Below are positions 45,537 through 55,405 of a stretch of DNA of 64,000 nt, piece after piece. The notes under the pieces are model-generated. The model was given only the letters and a program-made list of their open reading frames with translations, searched no databases and had not been told where the DNA came from. Both the position numbers and the translations under genes were made by a program. Position 1 is the first letter of the stretch; the number at the start of each line of letters is the position of its first letter. This DNA is from Pseudogemmobacter humi (GTDB taxonomy: Bacteria > Pseudomonadota > Alphaproteobacteria > Rhodobacterales > Rhodobacteraceae). The stretch spans positions 248,001 to 312,000 of the forward strand of contig NZ_UXAW01000051.1 of the NCBI RefSeq assembly GCF_900609055.1, in the 5' to 3' direction.

Positions 45537-47579
45537 ATGGCCTATTTTCTCGGGGTCGATACCGGCGGCACCTATACCGATGCGGTGATTCTGGACGAGG
45601 CGGCGAATGCGATCCTTGGCAAGGCCAAGGCGCTGACCTCGCGCCACGATCTGGCGGTGGGGATCGGCCAGGCGGTGGACCGGGCGCTGGCGGCCTCGGG
45701 CGTGGCCCCGCATGAGGTGGCGCTGGTCTCGCTTTCCACCACGCTTGCGACCAATGCGCTGGTCGAGGGGCAGGGCGGCCGCGTGGCGCTGGTGGCCATC
45801 GGCTTCGACGAGGAAGACCTCGCCCGCGCAGGGCTGGCCGAGGCGCTGAAAGGCGATCCGGTGATCCGGCTGGAGGGCGGCCACAGCCATGCCGGGATCG
45901 AGGCCGCGGCCCTGGATCTGGCGCGGCTGGAGGCCGAAGTGGCGGCGCTCGGCCCCGGCGTGATGGGCTTTGCGGTGGCCGCGCGGTTCGCCACCCGCAA
46001 CCCCGCGCATGAGGTGGCCGCGCGCGAGGCGATCCGCCGGGCGACCGGGCGGGCGGTGACCTGCTCGCATGAGTTGTCGGCGCAGCTCAACGGCCCGAAA
46101 CGCGCGCTGACCGCGGTGTTGAACGCCCGGCTGATCGGCATGATCGACCGCCTCGTCGCCGCCTGCGAGCGGCACCTGGCGGTGGTGGGGATCCAGGCGC
46201 CGCTGATGGTGGTGCGCGGCGACGGCGCGCTGATCGGCGCCGCCATGGTGCGCGAGCGCCCGATCGAGACCATCCTCTCCGGCCCCGCCGCCAGCATCGT
46301 CGGCGCGCGCTGGCTGACCGGCGCGCGGGATGCGCTGGTCTCGGACATCGGCGGCACCACCACGGATGTGGCGATCCTGAAGGACGGCCTGCCCGAAATC
46401 GACCCGCAGGGCGCCCGCGTCGGCGGGTTCCGCACCATGGTCGAGGCGGTGGCGATGCGCACCACCGGGCTTGGCGGCGATTCCGAGGTGCATCTGGTCA
46501 GCCAGGGCCTGACGGGCGCTTTGCGCCTCGGCCCGCGCCGGCTGCTGCCGGTCTCGCTGCTGGCGGTCGAGCACGGCGCCATGGTGCATGAGGCTCTGGA
46601 CCGCTGGCTGACGGGTTCCGCGCCGGGCGAGCATGACGGGCGCTTCGTGGTGCCGATGGCGGCGGATCAGGGGGGGCTGGGAGCGCGCGACCAGGCGCTG
46701 CTGGCGCGGATCACCCGGCCGATGCCGCTGGCTGCGGCGCTGACCTCGCGGGTCGAGGTCGCCGCGCTGGACCGGCTGGTGGCGCGCGGGCTGGTGATGA
46801 TCGCGGGCGTTACGCCCTCGGACGCGAGCCATGTTCTCGGCGGGCTTTCCGACTGGGATCAGGCGGCCGCCGAAAAGGCACTGCGGCTGATGGCTTTGCG
46901 CCGTAACGGCGCGGGAGAGCGGATCGCCGCCGGGCCTGAGGCGCTGGCGCGGCGGATCGTCGATCAGGTCACCGCGCAGACCGCCGACTGCCTGCTGGAA
47001 GCCGCCTTCGCCGAGGATCCGCGCTTCGCTGATACGGATGCGGCGGCGCTGGCGAAACATCCGCTCCTGAGCGCGGGTCTGGACGGGCATCGTGGTATCC
47101 TCGCACTCAGCGCCCGCCTGGCGCTGCCGGTGATCGGGCTGGGGGCCTCGGCGCCCTACTACTACGGTGCGGTGGGGGACAGGCTGGGCTGTGAGATGAT
47201 CCTGCCCGAACATGCCGGGGTGGCGAATGCCATCGGCGCGGTGGCCGGTCAGGTCAGCCAGCGCGTCACCGGCCTCGTGACCTCGCCCGCGCAGGGTCGT
47301 TTCGTCGCCCACCTGAGCGCGGGGCCGAAAGCCTTCGGCGCGCGCGACGAGGCGCTTAACGCGATGGAAACCGCCCTGCGCGAGGAGGCCGAGGCCCGCG
47401 CCCGCGCCGCCGGGGCGGTGGATCTGCGCGTCGTCGCGAGCCGCGATATCCGCGAGGCCGGGATCGAAGGTCAGGTGCTGTTCATCGAGGCCACGGTGAC
47501 GGTGACCGCCTCGGGCCGCCCGCGGGTGGCACATACGGCCTCAGAAGCGGCGGTGGCGGCCCGTGGCCATGGCCGCTGA
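45537..47579 (+). CDS. Hydantoinase/oxoprolinase family protein (HyuA-like)
   Basis: 680 residues. ATPase-type hydantoinase A: N-terminal FLGVDTGGTYTDAVILDEAA and central VSDIGGTTTDVAILKDG are the two phosphate-binding motifs of the acetate-kinase/Hsp70-like fold, with LSGPAASIVGARWLTG between. Family members hydrolyse N-methylhydantoin or 5-oxoproline with ATP, or are acetone-carboxylase subunits. No HyuB-like partner is adjacent, so the substrate is open. It starts 78 bases after rpoN on the same strand. Confidence 0.85.
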   Translation: MAYFLGVDTGGTYTDAVILDEAANAILGKAKALTSRHDLAVGIGQAVDRALAASGVAPHEVALVSLSTTLATNALVEGQGGRVALVAIGFDEEDLARAGLAEALKGDPVIRLEGGHSHAGIEAAALDLARLEAEVAALGPGVMGFAVAARFATRNPAHEVAAREAIRRATGRAVTCSHELSAQLNGPKRALTAVLNARLIGMIDRLVAACERHLAVVGIQAPLMVVRGDGALIGAAMVRERPIETILSGPAASIVGARWLTGARDALVSDIGGTTTDVAILKDGLPEIDPQGARVGGFRTMVEAVAMRTTGLGGDSEVHLVSQGLTGALRLGPRRLLPVSLLAVEHGAMVHEALDRWLTGSAPGEHDGRFVVPMAADQGGLGARDQALLARITRPMPLAAALTSRVEVAALDRLVARGLVMIAGVTPSDASHVLGGLSDWDQAAAEKALRLMALRRNGAGERIAAGPEALARRIVDQVTAQTADCLLEAAFAEDPRFADTDAAALAKHPLLSAGLDGHRGILALSARLALPVIGLGASAPYYYGAVGDRLGCEMILPEHAGVANAIGAVAGQVSQRVTGLVTSPAQGRFVAHLSAGPKAFGARDEALNAMETALREEAEARARAAGAVDLRVVASRDIREAGIEGQVLFIEATVTVTASGRPRVAHTASEAAVAARGHGR

Positions 47580-47660
47580 ACCGAAGGATGGGAGAGCAAC
47601 GGCGCCGCGGCCGGACGGCCTGATGCAGGGAGCGGCGCAGGGCAGGCGCCGTTTTCCCAC

Positions 47661-47689
47661 TTGACGCCCTGCGGTGGCCCGCGTAATCC
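47661..47689 (+). promoter_or_regulatory. Probable tRNA promoter
   Basis: TTGACG (47661-47666), 17-base spacer, TAATCC (47684-47689), ending 11 bases before the tRNA. Close to the sigma-70 consensus. Confidence 0.5.
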
Positions 47690-47700
47690 CCCGGCCCAGT

Positions 47701-47777
47701 GGCTAGGTAGCTCAGCTGGTTAGAGCGTGCGACTCATAATCGCAAGGTCGAGGGTTCGAGTCCCTCCCTCGCCACCA
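47701..47777 (+). tRNA. tRNA with CAT anticodon, probably elongator tRNA-Met
   Basis: 77-base cloverleaf with encoded CCA: D-stem GCTC/GAGC, anticodon stem TGCGA/TCGCA with loop CTCATAA, T-stem GAGGG/CCCTC. Acceptor GGCTAGG against CCTCGCC has one T-C mismatch at pair 4-69. The T4, A5 acceptor bases fit elongator tRNA-Met; the anticodon arm resembles the lysidine-modified tRNA-Ile, so identity is not certain. The last 44 bases are overlapped by the recombinase remnant on the other strand, as expected of an attachment site. Confidence 0.85.
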
Positions 47778-48261
47778 CAGCTCCCCACACCCGGTCCCGC
47801 AGCTTCGGCGCGTTGATCAGGGTGCGGAGGTGCCCGGAGATCCCGATCCTGATCGAACCCGGCAAATCCCCCTGAAAAACCGTGACGCTCTCGACCAGCC
47901 TGCGGAGTTGAGCGGCCAGATCCGCCCGTCCGTTGCGGGCGTTTGCGCCCATGATCGGCGCCAGCTCGCGCAAAGCGTGGCGGTAGCCGGCCAAAGCTGC
48001 GGGGTGGAGCGCGACATTGTCGATCGGGGGTGGCGCGCTGGCGAGGGCGGCTCGGGCGGTATCGAGTTCGCGGCAGCGCGCATCGTATTCCGAGGCGAGG
48101 CGATCGGCATGGCCAACGCCGCGGGCCATGAAGGAGATCAACCGCCCGACCTCGGCATCCAGCCGCGCGACGGTCTTTTCCAGTTCGGCCCTTCGGGCGG
48201 ATTCGCCTCGGGCATATTCCCGGCGGGCCTGGTTGTAGGTGTCGATGTAGAGTTGCAGCAA
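47734..48261 (-). pseudogene. Site-specific recombinase, C-terminal remnant overlapping the tRNA
   Basis: 175 codons with the helical C-terminal region common in large serine recombinases (ARREYARGESARRAELEKTV, then EVGRLISFMARG) and an ending VVAREGLEPSTLRL. REGLEPST is the peptide produced when an integrase frame runs backwards through the 3' part of a tRNA, a hallmark of tRNA integration. The N-terminal catalytic domain is missing and a TGA lies just upstream in this frame. Serine-type assignment is likely but not certain because only the C-terminus remains. Confidence 0.7.
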
Positions 48262-48967
48262 CAGCGTCTGGTCATTTCGGTTCCGGTCTGGGCGTCATCG
48301 ACGCGAGGTGACCCTCTCACGCCTGCCGGCGCGCCGGCATGATGATGATCTCGTGCAGCGCGCTGTCAATCGCGCTGCGGCTCTCCTCGGGCAGGAGGTG
48401 GAGGCGAGACGGCGGGTGCTGCGATCTGTCGAGCCGTGGCCTTTCATCGCGCGATCCTCGCCTCGAAGGCGGGCCAGTAAAGGCGCCGCGCCTCATCAAC
48501 GGTGCGAGCGACAATATCGGCGTCTGAGCAGCCACTCTATGAAATCCGCCGCTGGCGGCCCCTCTTCTTCTGATCGCTCTGTAACCCCACCGCTGCAACC
48601 TTGTCGCGCCAGCAAGGGAACCCCCCGGGCTGTCAATGGACTTCTCCGGCGGAGATGCACATCGCCTTTGCGGAAATTGGCGAGACGTGCCCCTCTTGCG
48701 CGACGCAGCGACGTCCGGACCCTCACGCGCGTCCGGGGCGGAAGAGCGGCCTGATGGAGGTGCAGCAGAGCGGTGGCGCGAAGCCTCGTTTGCAAGCCGT
48801 TTGTCAGTCAGATTGCCTGCGGAAGATTACCCGGATCACCACGGCACATCGGCCGTTGCGTCATACAGAGAAGTTGACAACAACAGTCAATTTCCTGACT
48901 AGGGCAGTATCGCACGCCAGCCATATGCAAGCCGCGCTTTCAATCTGACAGCTTCAGGCAGGACAGT
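48262..48967. other. Decayed remnant of an integrated element
   Basis: About 700 bases without an intact gene. The minus strand has broken protein-like pieces, e.g. VDEARRLYWPAFEARIAR ending at a stop, then SRLHLLPEESRSAIDSALHE just ahead of the recombinase remnant. The right end contains the promoter and likely operator of the TonB-receptor gene. Confidence 0.5.
48875..48889. promoter_or_regulatory. Possible iron-responsive operator before the TonB receptor
   Basis: TGA-N9-TCA (TGACAACAACAGTCA) fits the core of the iron-rhodo-box proposed for Rhodobacterales, bound by IscR/RirA-type regulators. It overlaps a TTGACA (-35-like) at 48874, consistent with repression by iron. It begins 93 bases before the start codon. 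Confidence 0.4.
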
Positions 48968-50983
48968 ATGGCCAGGCCCAGACTTCTATTCGTCGCAACG
49001 CTTGCGCTCAGCGCTTCACCGCTTGCGCTCTTCGCCCAGACCACGGCAACCGGCACTGAGACACGAAAGGCAGGCGACGAGCACCTTGGCGAGATTGTGC
49101 TTGATGCCGGCGCCTCCGCAGTAACTGCCGGAACCGGGCCAGACTTCAGCCTCGATGCAGAGGGCATCGCGCGCTCGCAGGCGACCACCTTGCAGGATGC
49201 GTTGCGCGATGCACCCTCGGTTACGACCACCCGTCGCGGAAATCTGCTGACCGGCGGCATCTCGATCAGGGGATTCGGTGGAAACCACCACTACCCCGGC
49301 GATCCGGCGACCAAGATCGTGGTTGATGGCGTGGCGGACAATCCGGGCCGCCATTATCAGAGCTCATCGGGGGCGATCGCCGACCCGGCCCTGTTGCGCT
49401 CGATCGATGTCAAAACCGGCCCGCTCGCCTCGCTGGAGTATGGTTCGGGCATCACCGGCGGTGCGGTCACCGCGCGCACCATCAACGGCTCAGACCTGAC
49501 CGGCGGCGAGGACGGGTTCCGGTTCCGCCAGATGCTTGGCGCGAACAGCAATGGCGATGGCTGGGTCACCTCATCGACGCTGGCCTGGCAGGTGAACGGC
49601 TCGCTCGATTTCCTGCTGAACTACACGCGGCGCGGCCAGGGCGCCCAGGAAGACCCGGATGGCAATGAGACCGCGCGCGGCTTCAACGTGCCGTCGATGC
49701 TGCTGAAATCGCGTTTCCGGCTGGATGATGCCAACAGCATTACCCTCAGCTATGCCAGCTATGAAAGCTCTGAGAGCAACGTCAATCTCTCGAACCTGCT
49801 GAATGATTTCGCGGGCCTCGGCCTCGCCAACATTGACCGCAAGGGCAATGTCGCGTCGCTGACCTGGAACTACAATCCGGCGGGCAATGACCTCACAGAT
49901 CTTGAGCTGACCTACTCGCGCTCGGATCAGGACCACAATATCCTTGGCCTTACCCCCGGTTTCGCCCAGACCCAGTCGGGCCTGTTCAACAACGTCACCG
50001 ACCGGGTGACGCTGACCAATACCGCGCGCTTTGACACCGGATTCATCAGCCACAGCCTGCGCGCGGGTCTGGGATGGTCGAGCGAAGAACGCACCCGTCT
50101 GAAGACCTCGCCCGCCAGCGGCAAGGATCGCCGTCTCAGCCTCTTTGCCATCGACACGATGGATTTCGGCAATGAGCTGCGCGCGACCCTCGGCCTGCGG
50201 CTTGAGGATCAGAAGATCAGCGCCACCACCGCGCCCGCCGGCCCCTATGACGGTCTGGCACGGACCCTGGGCCTCGGGCTGGAAAAAGGCTTTGGCAACG
50301 GGTTGGCGGTCTTCGGATCCTTCACCTATACCGAAGCGCTGCCGACCTATGACGTGTTGACCGCCACCTATGACGGCAAACTGCAACAGTCGCGCAACTG
50401 GGAAGGTGGCGTCCGCTATGAGGGGGGCGATCTCCTCTCGGCGGGCGATACGTTCAGCGGCTCGATTACGCTTTATCGCAGCGAACTCTGGAACACGATG
50501 TTCGCGCTTTCGGTGCCCGGCCGCGAGCTGACACGTGAAGGCGTCGAGATTGCAGCAAATTATCGTATGGCTGGCGGCACCTATCTGAACGGCACCGTCA
50601 ATCTGACCGATAACAAGCGCCTCATGGCCGGTGGCGTCTGGGATCTGGACAGCTACAGCCCGAGTGACACCCTCACGCTGACGGTTGGCCATAAGTTCGG
50701 CAACGGGCTCGATGTGTCCTGGCGTATGGAGGCCCAGAAAGGCATTATCGTCGGGACCGCAGACCATGCGGGCTTCGGCGTGCATGACCTGAAGGCCAGC
50801 TACACCGTGCAGCAAGGCAATCTTGAGGGCCTGGTGATCGACTTCGGCGTCGAGAACGTCTTCGATCGGTCCTACCATTACGCCATGACGCCGCTGCAGG
50901 GGGCGACAAGCCCGCGCCCCGGCGAGCCCTGGGTCAACGAGACAGGGCGGAACTTCCGCCTGAACCTCTCGAAAACCTTCTGA
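48968..50983 (+). CDS. TonB-dependent outer-membrane receptor
   Basis: 671 residues: signal peptide (cleavage after ALFA), a possible TonB box EIVLDAG, plug domain with TTLQDALRDAPSVTTT and GGISIRGFGGNHHY, and a 22-strand-type barrel ending NFRLNLSKTF with a terminal aromatic residue. Likely takes up a ferric siderophore or haem using TonB energy; the ligand cannot be named. It follows a decayed integrated element and its codon use looks somewhat less GC-biased than neighbours, so it may be acquired. A strong terminator follows. Confidence 0.9.
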   Translation: MARPRLLFVATLALSASPLALFAQTTATGTETRKAGDEHLGEIVLDAGASAVTAGTGPDFSLDAEGIARSQATTLQDALRDAPSVTTTRRGNLLTGGISIRGFGGNHHYPGDPATKIVVDGVADNPGRHYQSSSGAIADPALLRSIDVKTGPLASLEYGSGITGGAVTARTINGSDLTGGEDGFRFRQMLGANSNGDGWVTSSTLAWQVNGSLDFLLNYTRRGQGAQEDPDGNETARGFNVPSMLLKSRFRLDDANSITLSYASYESSESNVNLSNLLNDFAGLGLANIDRKGNVASLTWNYNPAGNDLTDLELTYSRSDQDHNILGLTPGFAQTQSGLFNNVTDRVTLTNTARFDTGFISHSLRAGLGWSSEERTRLKTSPASGKDRRLSLFAIDTMDFGNELRATLGLRLEDQKISATTAPAGPYDGLARTLGLGLEKGFGNGLAVFGSFTYTEALPTYDVLTATYDGKLQQSRNWEGGVRYEGGDLLSAGDTFSGSITLYRSELWNTMFALSVPGRELTREGVEIAANYRMAGGTYLNGTVNLTDNKRLMAGGVWDLDSYSPSDTLTLTVGHKFGNGLDVSWRMEAQKGIIVGTADHAGFGVHDLKASYTVQQGNLEGLVIDFGVENVFDRSYHYAMTPLQGATSPRPGEPWVNETGRNFRLNLSKTF

Positions 50984-51000
50984 GGCAACCGCTTACACTG

Positions 51001-51036
51001 AAAAAGCCCCGGATGCGCTGGCATCCGGGGCTTTTT
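51001..51036 (+). terminator. Terminator after the TonB-receptor gene
   Basis: Perfect 16-base stem AAAAAGCCCCGGATGC / GCATCCGGGGCTTTTT with GCTG loop, 17 bases past the stop codon. Confidence 0.95.
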
Positions 51037-51240
51037 CATTTGACGCGCCACAACCGGAGCGGGCGGGTTGTCAGCTTCGCTCATGTCCGGCCTTTTCTTC
51101 GGGGAAGTGCGGATCGGACGGTCAGCCCTTCAGCCTCATCGGGTTTTGGAGGGGCGGGGAGGAACCCTGCGCCAGCCTTATAAAAGTCGGAACAGAGGTC
51201 GGCTCTTCCTGGCCCTGCGGGCGCGGGCCGAAAGCAGCAC

Positions 51241-51930
51241 TCACCGGGGCGGCGATTTTTCTTCGGCCGGGGTCAGGACCGCCAGCGCCTGGCCGCGGGG
51301 CAGCAGGTCGTCGCGCCAGCGCAGGGCGAAGCCGGCGGCGGCGGCATCGGCCCCGACCTGGGCCACGCTGCGGTGCCAGGGCGGGCGCGCGGGATGGGTG
51401 ACCACGCCGTCGCGCTGGCGGAAGGGGCCGTCATGGCCCTCGGGTGCGAGAAACACCGTGAGCAACAGCTTGCGCAGCGCGGGGCAGCGGGCGCGCAGCG
51501 CGGCCAGCGCCGGGCGCAGGCGGCCGGGCGGCAGATGGGTGAAGACCCCCCAGGCCAGCGCGAAACCGATCCGCGCGGGGACGCCCGGAAAGGCGAAATC
51601 CGCATCCGCCACCAGTTGCGCAAGCGGCAGGCGGCTTTGCGCTTCGGGGGTGAGTTCCGTCTCCCACCCTCGCCGCATCAGTTCGGCCGAGGCATCGGTG
51701 CCCCAGTAATGGCCCGCACCGAGCCAGGGCACCAGCATATGGCCGAGCCGCAGACAGCCGCAGCCGATGTCGAGGAAATGGTCGTCCCGCTCCAGCCCTT
51801 CGTCGAGAATCACCTGCATCTGATGCAGCGCGGTTTCCTCCCACCGTCCGCCCACGATGTCGCGGTGTTTGCCGCGCGCCAGCGCCTCGTCGTAGAATCC
51901 GGGCTTCTGATAGGGCGACAGCGTGGTCAT
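51241..51930 (-). CDS. Class I SAM-dependent methyltransferase
   Basis: 229 residues with motif I FLDIGCGCLRLGHM at about residue 50 and acidic residue in YWGTDASAELM, plus FALAWGVFTHLPPGRL. Substrate unknown. Its ATG (51930) overlaps the pepT stop by four bases, so the two are co-translated; pepT is upstream in the operon. Ends in a short disordered tail. Confidence 0.82.
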   Translation of the reverse strand: MTTLSPYQKPGFYDEALARGKHRDIVGGRWEETALHQMQVILDEGLERDDHFLDIGCGCLRLGHMLVPWLGAGHYWGTDASAELMRRGWETELTPEAQSRLPLAQLVADADFAFPGVPARIGFALAWGVFTHLPPGRLRPALAALRARCPALRKLLLTVFLAPEGHDGPFRQRDGVVTHPARPPWHRSVAQVGADAAAAGFALRWRDDLLPRGQALAVLTPAEEKSPPR

Positions 51931-53177
51931 GCACTGCGCCGGGCGATACCCAGCATCAGCTCCACCGCCCGGGCCATGTCCTGAAGGCTGATCCATTCCA
52001 GCGGCCCGTGGATTTCCTGCATCCCGGTGAACAGATTGGGGCAGGGCACGCCCATCTCGGTCAGCCGCGAGCCGTCGGTGCCGCCGCGGATCGGGACCGA
52101 GACCGGATCGAGGCCGATGTCGCGCGCGGCCGCGCGGGCCAGATCGACCGGGGTCATGTCCTGCTCAAGCCAGTAGCGCATGTTGCGGTATTGCGGGGTG
52201 ATCTCGCAGGTGATCGTGGCGCGCGGTTCGGTGGCGGCGACGGCCTCGCAGACCTTGCGCAGCATCTCGCCTTTGGCCGCGAGGCCGTCGAGCTCGAAAT
52301 CGCGCAGGATCAGGCGGATCACCATTTCCGACGAGCCGCCGCTCATCTCGACGGCATGGATGAAGCCCTCGCGCCCCTCGGTCACTTCGGGCTGCATGGT
52401 CGATTGCGGCAAAGCGGCGACGATCTTCGCGGCGAGGTGGATGGCGTTGACCATCCTGCCCTTCGCCCAGCCCGGGTGGATCGAGACGCCCGTGATCCGC
52501 ACCTCGGCGCCATCGGCCGAGAAGCTCTCGTATTCAATCTCGCCCGGATTGCCGCCGTCGAATGTATAGGCGAAAGCGGCGCCCAGGTCGGCGGGCAGCC
52601 GTGGATCGACGCCGCGGCCGATCTCTTCGTCGGGGGTGAAGGCGAGGCGGATCGTGCCATGGGCGGGCTTTTCCGCCAGCAGGCGGCGGGCCGCGGTCAT
52701 GATGATGGCGATTCCGGCCTTGTCGTCGGCCCCGAGCAGCGTTTTCCCCGAGGCGGTCACGAGGTCATGGCCGGTCTTTTGCGCGAGATTGGGCGAGACG
52801 GCGGGCGACAGGACCAGTGCCGGATCGTCGGGGAAGCGGATCTCGCCGCCGTCGTAATCACGGATCATCCGGGGCCTGACGCCGGTGGCGCAGAACTGCG
52901 GGGCGGTGTCCATGTGGGCCAGAAAGCCGATCACCGGGCCGGGGGCGCTGCCGGGAATGGTGGCGAGGACCGCGCCGTAATCGGTGAGGCGGATGTCGCT
53001 GGCGCCGATGTCTTCCAGCTCGGCGACCAGCAGGCGGGCCATGTCAAGCTGAACCGCAGTCGAGGGTTTGCCGGTGCTGGCCGGATCGCTCTGGCTGTCG
53101 ATGGCGCAGTAGCGGGTCAGGCGGGATTCGAGTTCGGCGAGATGGTCGGAGAACTGGTCGGAGAACTGGTCGGACAT
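51927..53177 (-). CDS. pepT: Peptidase T (tripeptide aminopeptidase)
   Basis: 416-residue M20B metallopeptidase that removes N-terminal residues from tripeptides in the cytoplasm. Metal ligands lie in FLAHMDTAP, LLGADDKAG, FTPDEEIG, FDGG and the C-terminal GMQEIHGPLEWIS. The N-terminal MSDQFSDQFSDHLAEL contains a tandem repeat of four codons encoded by two exact 12-base units (GTCGGAGAACTG on the plus strand); a later start would still leave the enzyme intact. Operon with a methyltransferase. Confidence 0.94.
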   Translation of the reverse strand: MSDQFSDQFSDHLAELESRLTRYCAIDSQSDPASTGKPSTAVQLDMARLLVAELEDIGASDIRLTDYGAVLATIPGSAPGPVIGFLAHMDTAPQFCATGVRPRMIRDYDGGEIRFPDDPALVLSPAVSPNLAQKTGHDLVTASGKTLLGADDKAGIAIIMTAARRLLAEKPAHGTIRLAFTPDEEIGRGVDPRLPADLGAAFAYTFDGGNPGEIEYESFSADGAEVRITGVSIHPGWAKGRMVNAIHLAAKIVAALPQSTMQPEVTEGREGFIHAVEMSGGSSEMVIRLILRDFELDGLAAKGEMLRKVCEAVAATEPRATITCEITPQYRNMRYWLEQDMTPVDLARAAARDIGLDPVSVPIRGGTDGSRLTEMGVPCPNLFTGMQEIHGPLEWISLQDMARAVELMLGIARRSA

Positions 53178-53205
53178 GGGGGGGGCCTCGCGGCTGGCCG
53201 GGGAA

Positions 53206-53266
53206 GGGGGCCCTGCCCCCGTCCCCTTACGGGGACTCCCCCGGAGTATTTGGGTCAGGATGAAAG
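53206..53266 (+). repeat. Hairpin-repeat half-site, copy 5
   Basis: GTCCCCTTACGGGGAC hairpin followed by TCCCCCGGAGTATTTG then GGTCAGGATGAAAG, with no inverted partner. Located between pepT and the small basic-protein gene. Confidence 0.8.
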
Positions 53267-53271
53267 CGGGA

Positions 53272-53433
53272 TCAGTCTTTCTTGCGCGCCTCGGCGGCGG
53301 CTTTCATCCGGGCCAGCAGTTCGGCCTTCTTCTCGGCCTCGGTTTTCGCTTTGGGCGCCCCGCGTTTGGGCAGGTCAAGCGCGTGGTGGCTGTCTTTGGC
53401 CGATTTCGGATGGCCGGATTTGGAATAGTCCAT
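53272..53433 (-). CDS. Small basic hydrophilic protein
   Basis: 53 residues starting MDYSKSGHPKSAKDSHHALD, lysine-rich, with a C-terminal helix AEKKAELLARMKAAAEARKK. It looks like a small conserved Rhodobacteraceae protein of unknown function. An upstream in-frame ATG at 53490 would add 19 residues; the later start gives the cleaner protein. No membrane segment. Confidence 0.65.
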   Translation of the reverse strand: MDYSKSGHPKSAKDSHHALDLPKRGAPKAKTEAEKKAELLARMKAAAEARKKD

Positions 53434-53499
53434 GGCGGTGTCCTCGGAATGTGTTGTCCCCGGGATGCCCGAAAGGGGGGCGCGGGGCAAGAGGCGTGC

Positions 53500-54126
53500 T
53501 CAGCGGGCGCGGGGAATGCGCAGGCCGAGGCGCACCGACAGCACCCGCAGCGCGAAGGTGGCCGTCACCCCGGCCGAGGCGGTCACGACCGGCGGCCAGC
53601 CGAGATGCGCGCCGAGGGTGACGATCAGCGTGCCCGCGACCGCGGCCACGGCGTAGATCTCTTCGCGCAGCACACGGGGGATTTCGGTGACGAGGATGTC
53701 GCGCACCACGCCGCCGCCCACCGCCGTCATGACGCCGATCAGGCTGGCCGCCGCCGGATGCAGGCCGAAGGCCAGTGCTTTGGATGTGCCCGCGACCGCG
53801 AAGACCCCGAGGCCGAGCGCGTCGAGCAGCATCACCGGCTTGTCGGCGCGCTCGATCAGCCGGTGGCAGAGGAAGGCGGTCAGCCCGGCGGCGCAGGCGG
53901 CGATCAGATAGGACGGATCGCGCAGCACCGCCGCCGGCTGGTCGCCGATCGCCATGTCGCGGATGGCGCCGCCCGCGGTGGCCGCAGCGGTGGCCAGCAC
54001 GATCACCCCGAACAGATCGAGTTGGCGGCGCACCGCCAGCATCCCGCCCGACAGGCCGAAGACGAAGGTGCCGATCATGTCGAGCCACCAGACGATCAGG
54101 CTGAAATCCTGCGCCAGAATGTTCAT
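53500..54126 (-). CDS. TRIC-type cation channel family membrane protein (YadS-like)
   Basis: 208 residues with seven hydrophobic helices in two repeats of three plus one (UPF0126/TRIC family). Signature glycine-rich segments GTFVFGLSGGMLAVRRQLDL, TAGGAIRDMAIGD and AVGGGVVRDILVTEIPRVLR. Prokaryotic TRIC homologues conduct K+ or Na+; role in this organism is unknown. ATG 54126 begins MNILAQDF. Confidence 0.88.
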   Translation of the reverse strand: MNILAQDFSLIVWWLDMIGTFVFGLSGGMLAVRRQLDLFGVIVLATAAATAGGAIRDMAIGDQPAAVLRDPSYLIAACAAGLTAFLCHRLIERADKPVMLLDALGLGVFAVAGTSKALAFGLHPAAASLIGVMTAVGGGVVRDILVTEIPRVLREEIYAVAAVAGTLIVTLGAHLGWPPVVTASAGVTATFALRVLSVRLGLRIPRAR

Positions 54127-54224
54127 GGCCGCCCCCTTGCGTGTCCCGTGACGGGGCGGAGTAAAGCCGCAAACCGCCTCGAAGGGAAAGACCGCGTTTG
54201 CCCCCCGGGATGCAGGCGGGCGCA

Positions 54225-54256
54225 AAGAAAACGCGCGCGCCCCGAAGGACGCGCGC
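54225..54256 (-). terminator. Terminator of mdh
   Basis: On the minus strand a ten-base stem GCGCGCGTCC / GGGCGCGCGC (one G-U pair) with TTCG tetraloop is followed by GTTTTCTTT. About 25 bases past the mdh stop. Confidence 0.85.
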
Positions 54257-54280
54257 GATGGCGGTGCTTGTGAAGAAAAC

Positions 54281-55285
<1,005 letters not shown>

Positions 55286-55317
55286 TTAAACACCGTCTGT
55301 CCAGCTTTCTGACGATG

Positions 55318-55336
55318 TTGTATGCCATTGTATGCC
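55318..55336. promoter_or_regulatory. Tandem nonamer upstream of mdh
   Basis: TTGTATGCC at 55318-55326 and again at 55328-55336, a ten-base period, in the divergent mdh/tauE region, 75 bases before the mdh start. Possible operator; no regulator named. Confidence 0.35.
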
Positions 55337-55405
55337 GAAAGATCCACCCTTTCCCGCGCCGCTGCCGCGGTTTAGCGGTAACGGCGGCAGAGGCGGAGAA
55401 TACGG

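Noticed and set aside
43428-47534. A very long minus-strand open frame (about 1368 codons)
   Set aside because: Only its end (43428-44081) is a real gene. The rest is the reverse of rpoN and the hydantoinase gene and has histidine/arginine/alanine-rich shadow composition typical of GC-rich genomes.
48600-48960. Cobalamin riboswitch before the TonB receptor
   Set aside because: No B12-box-like conserved core was found; an iron-type operator fits better.
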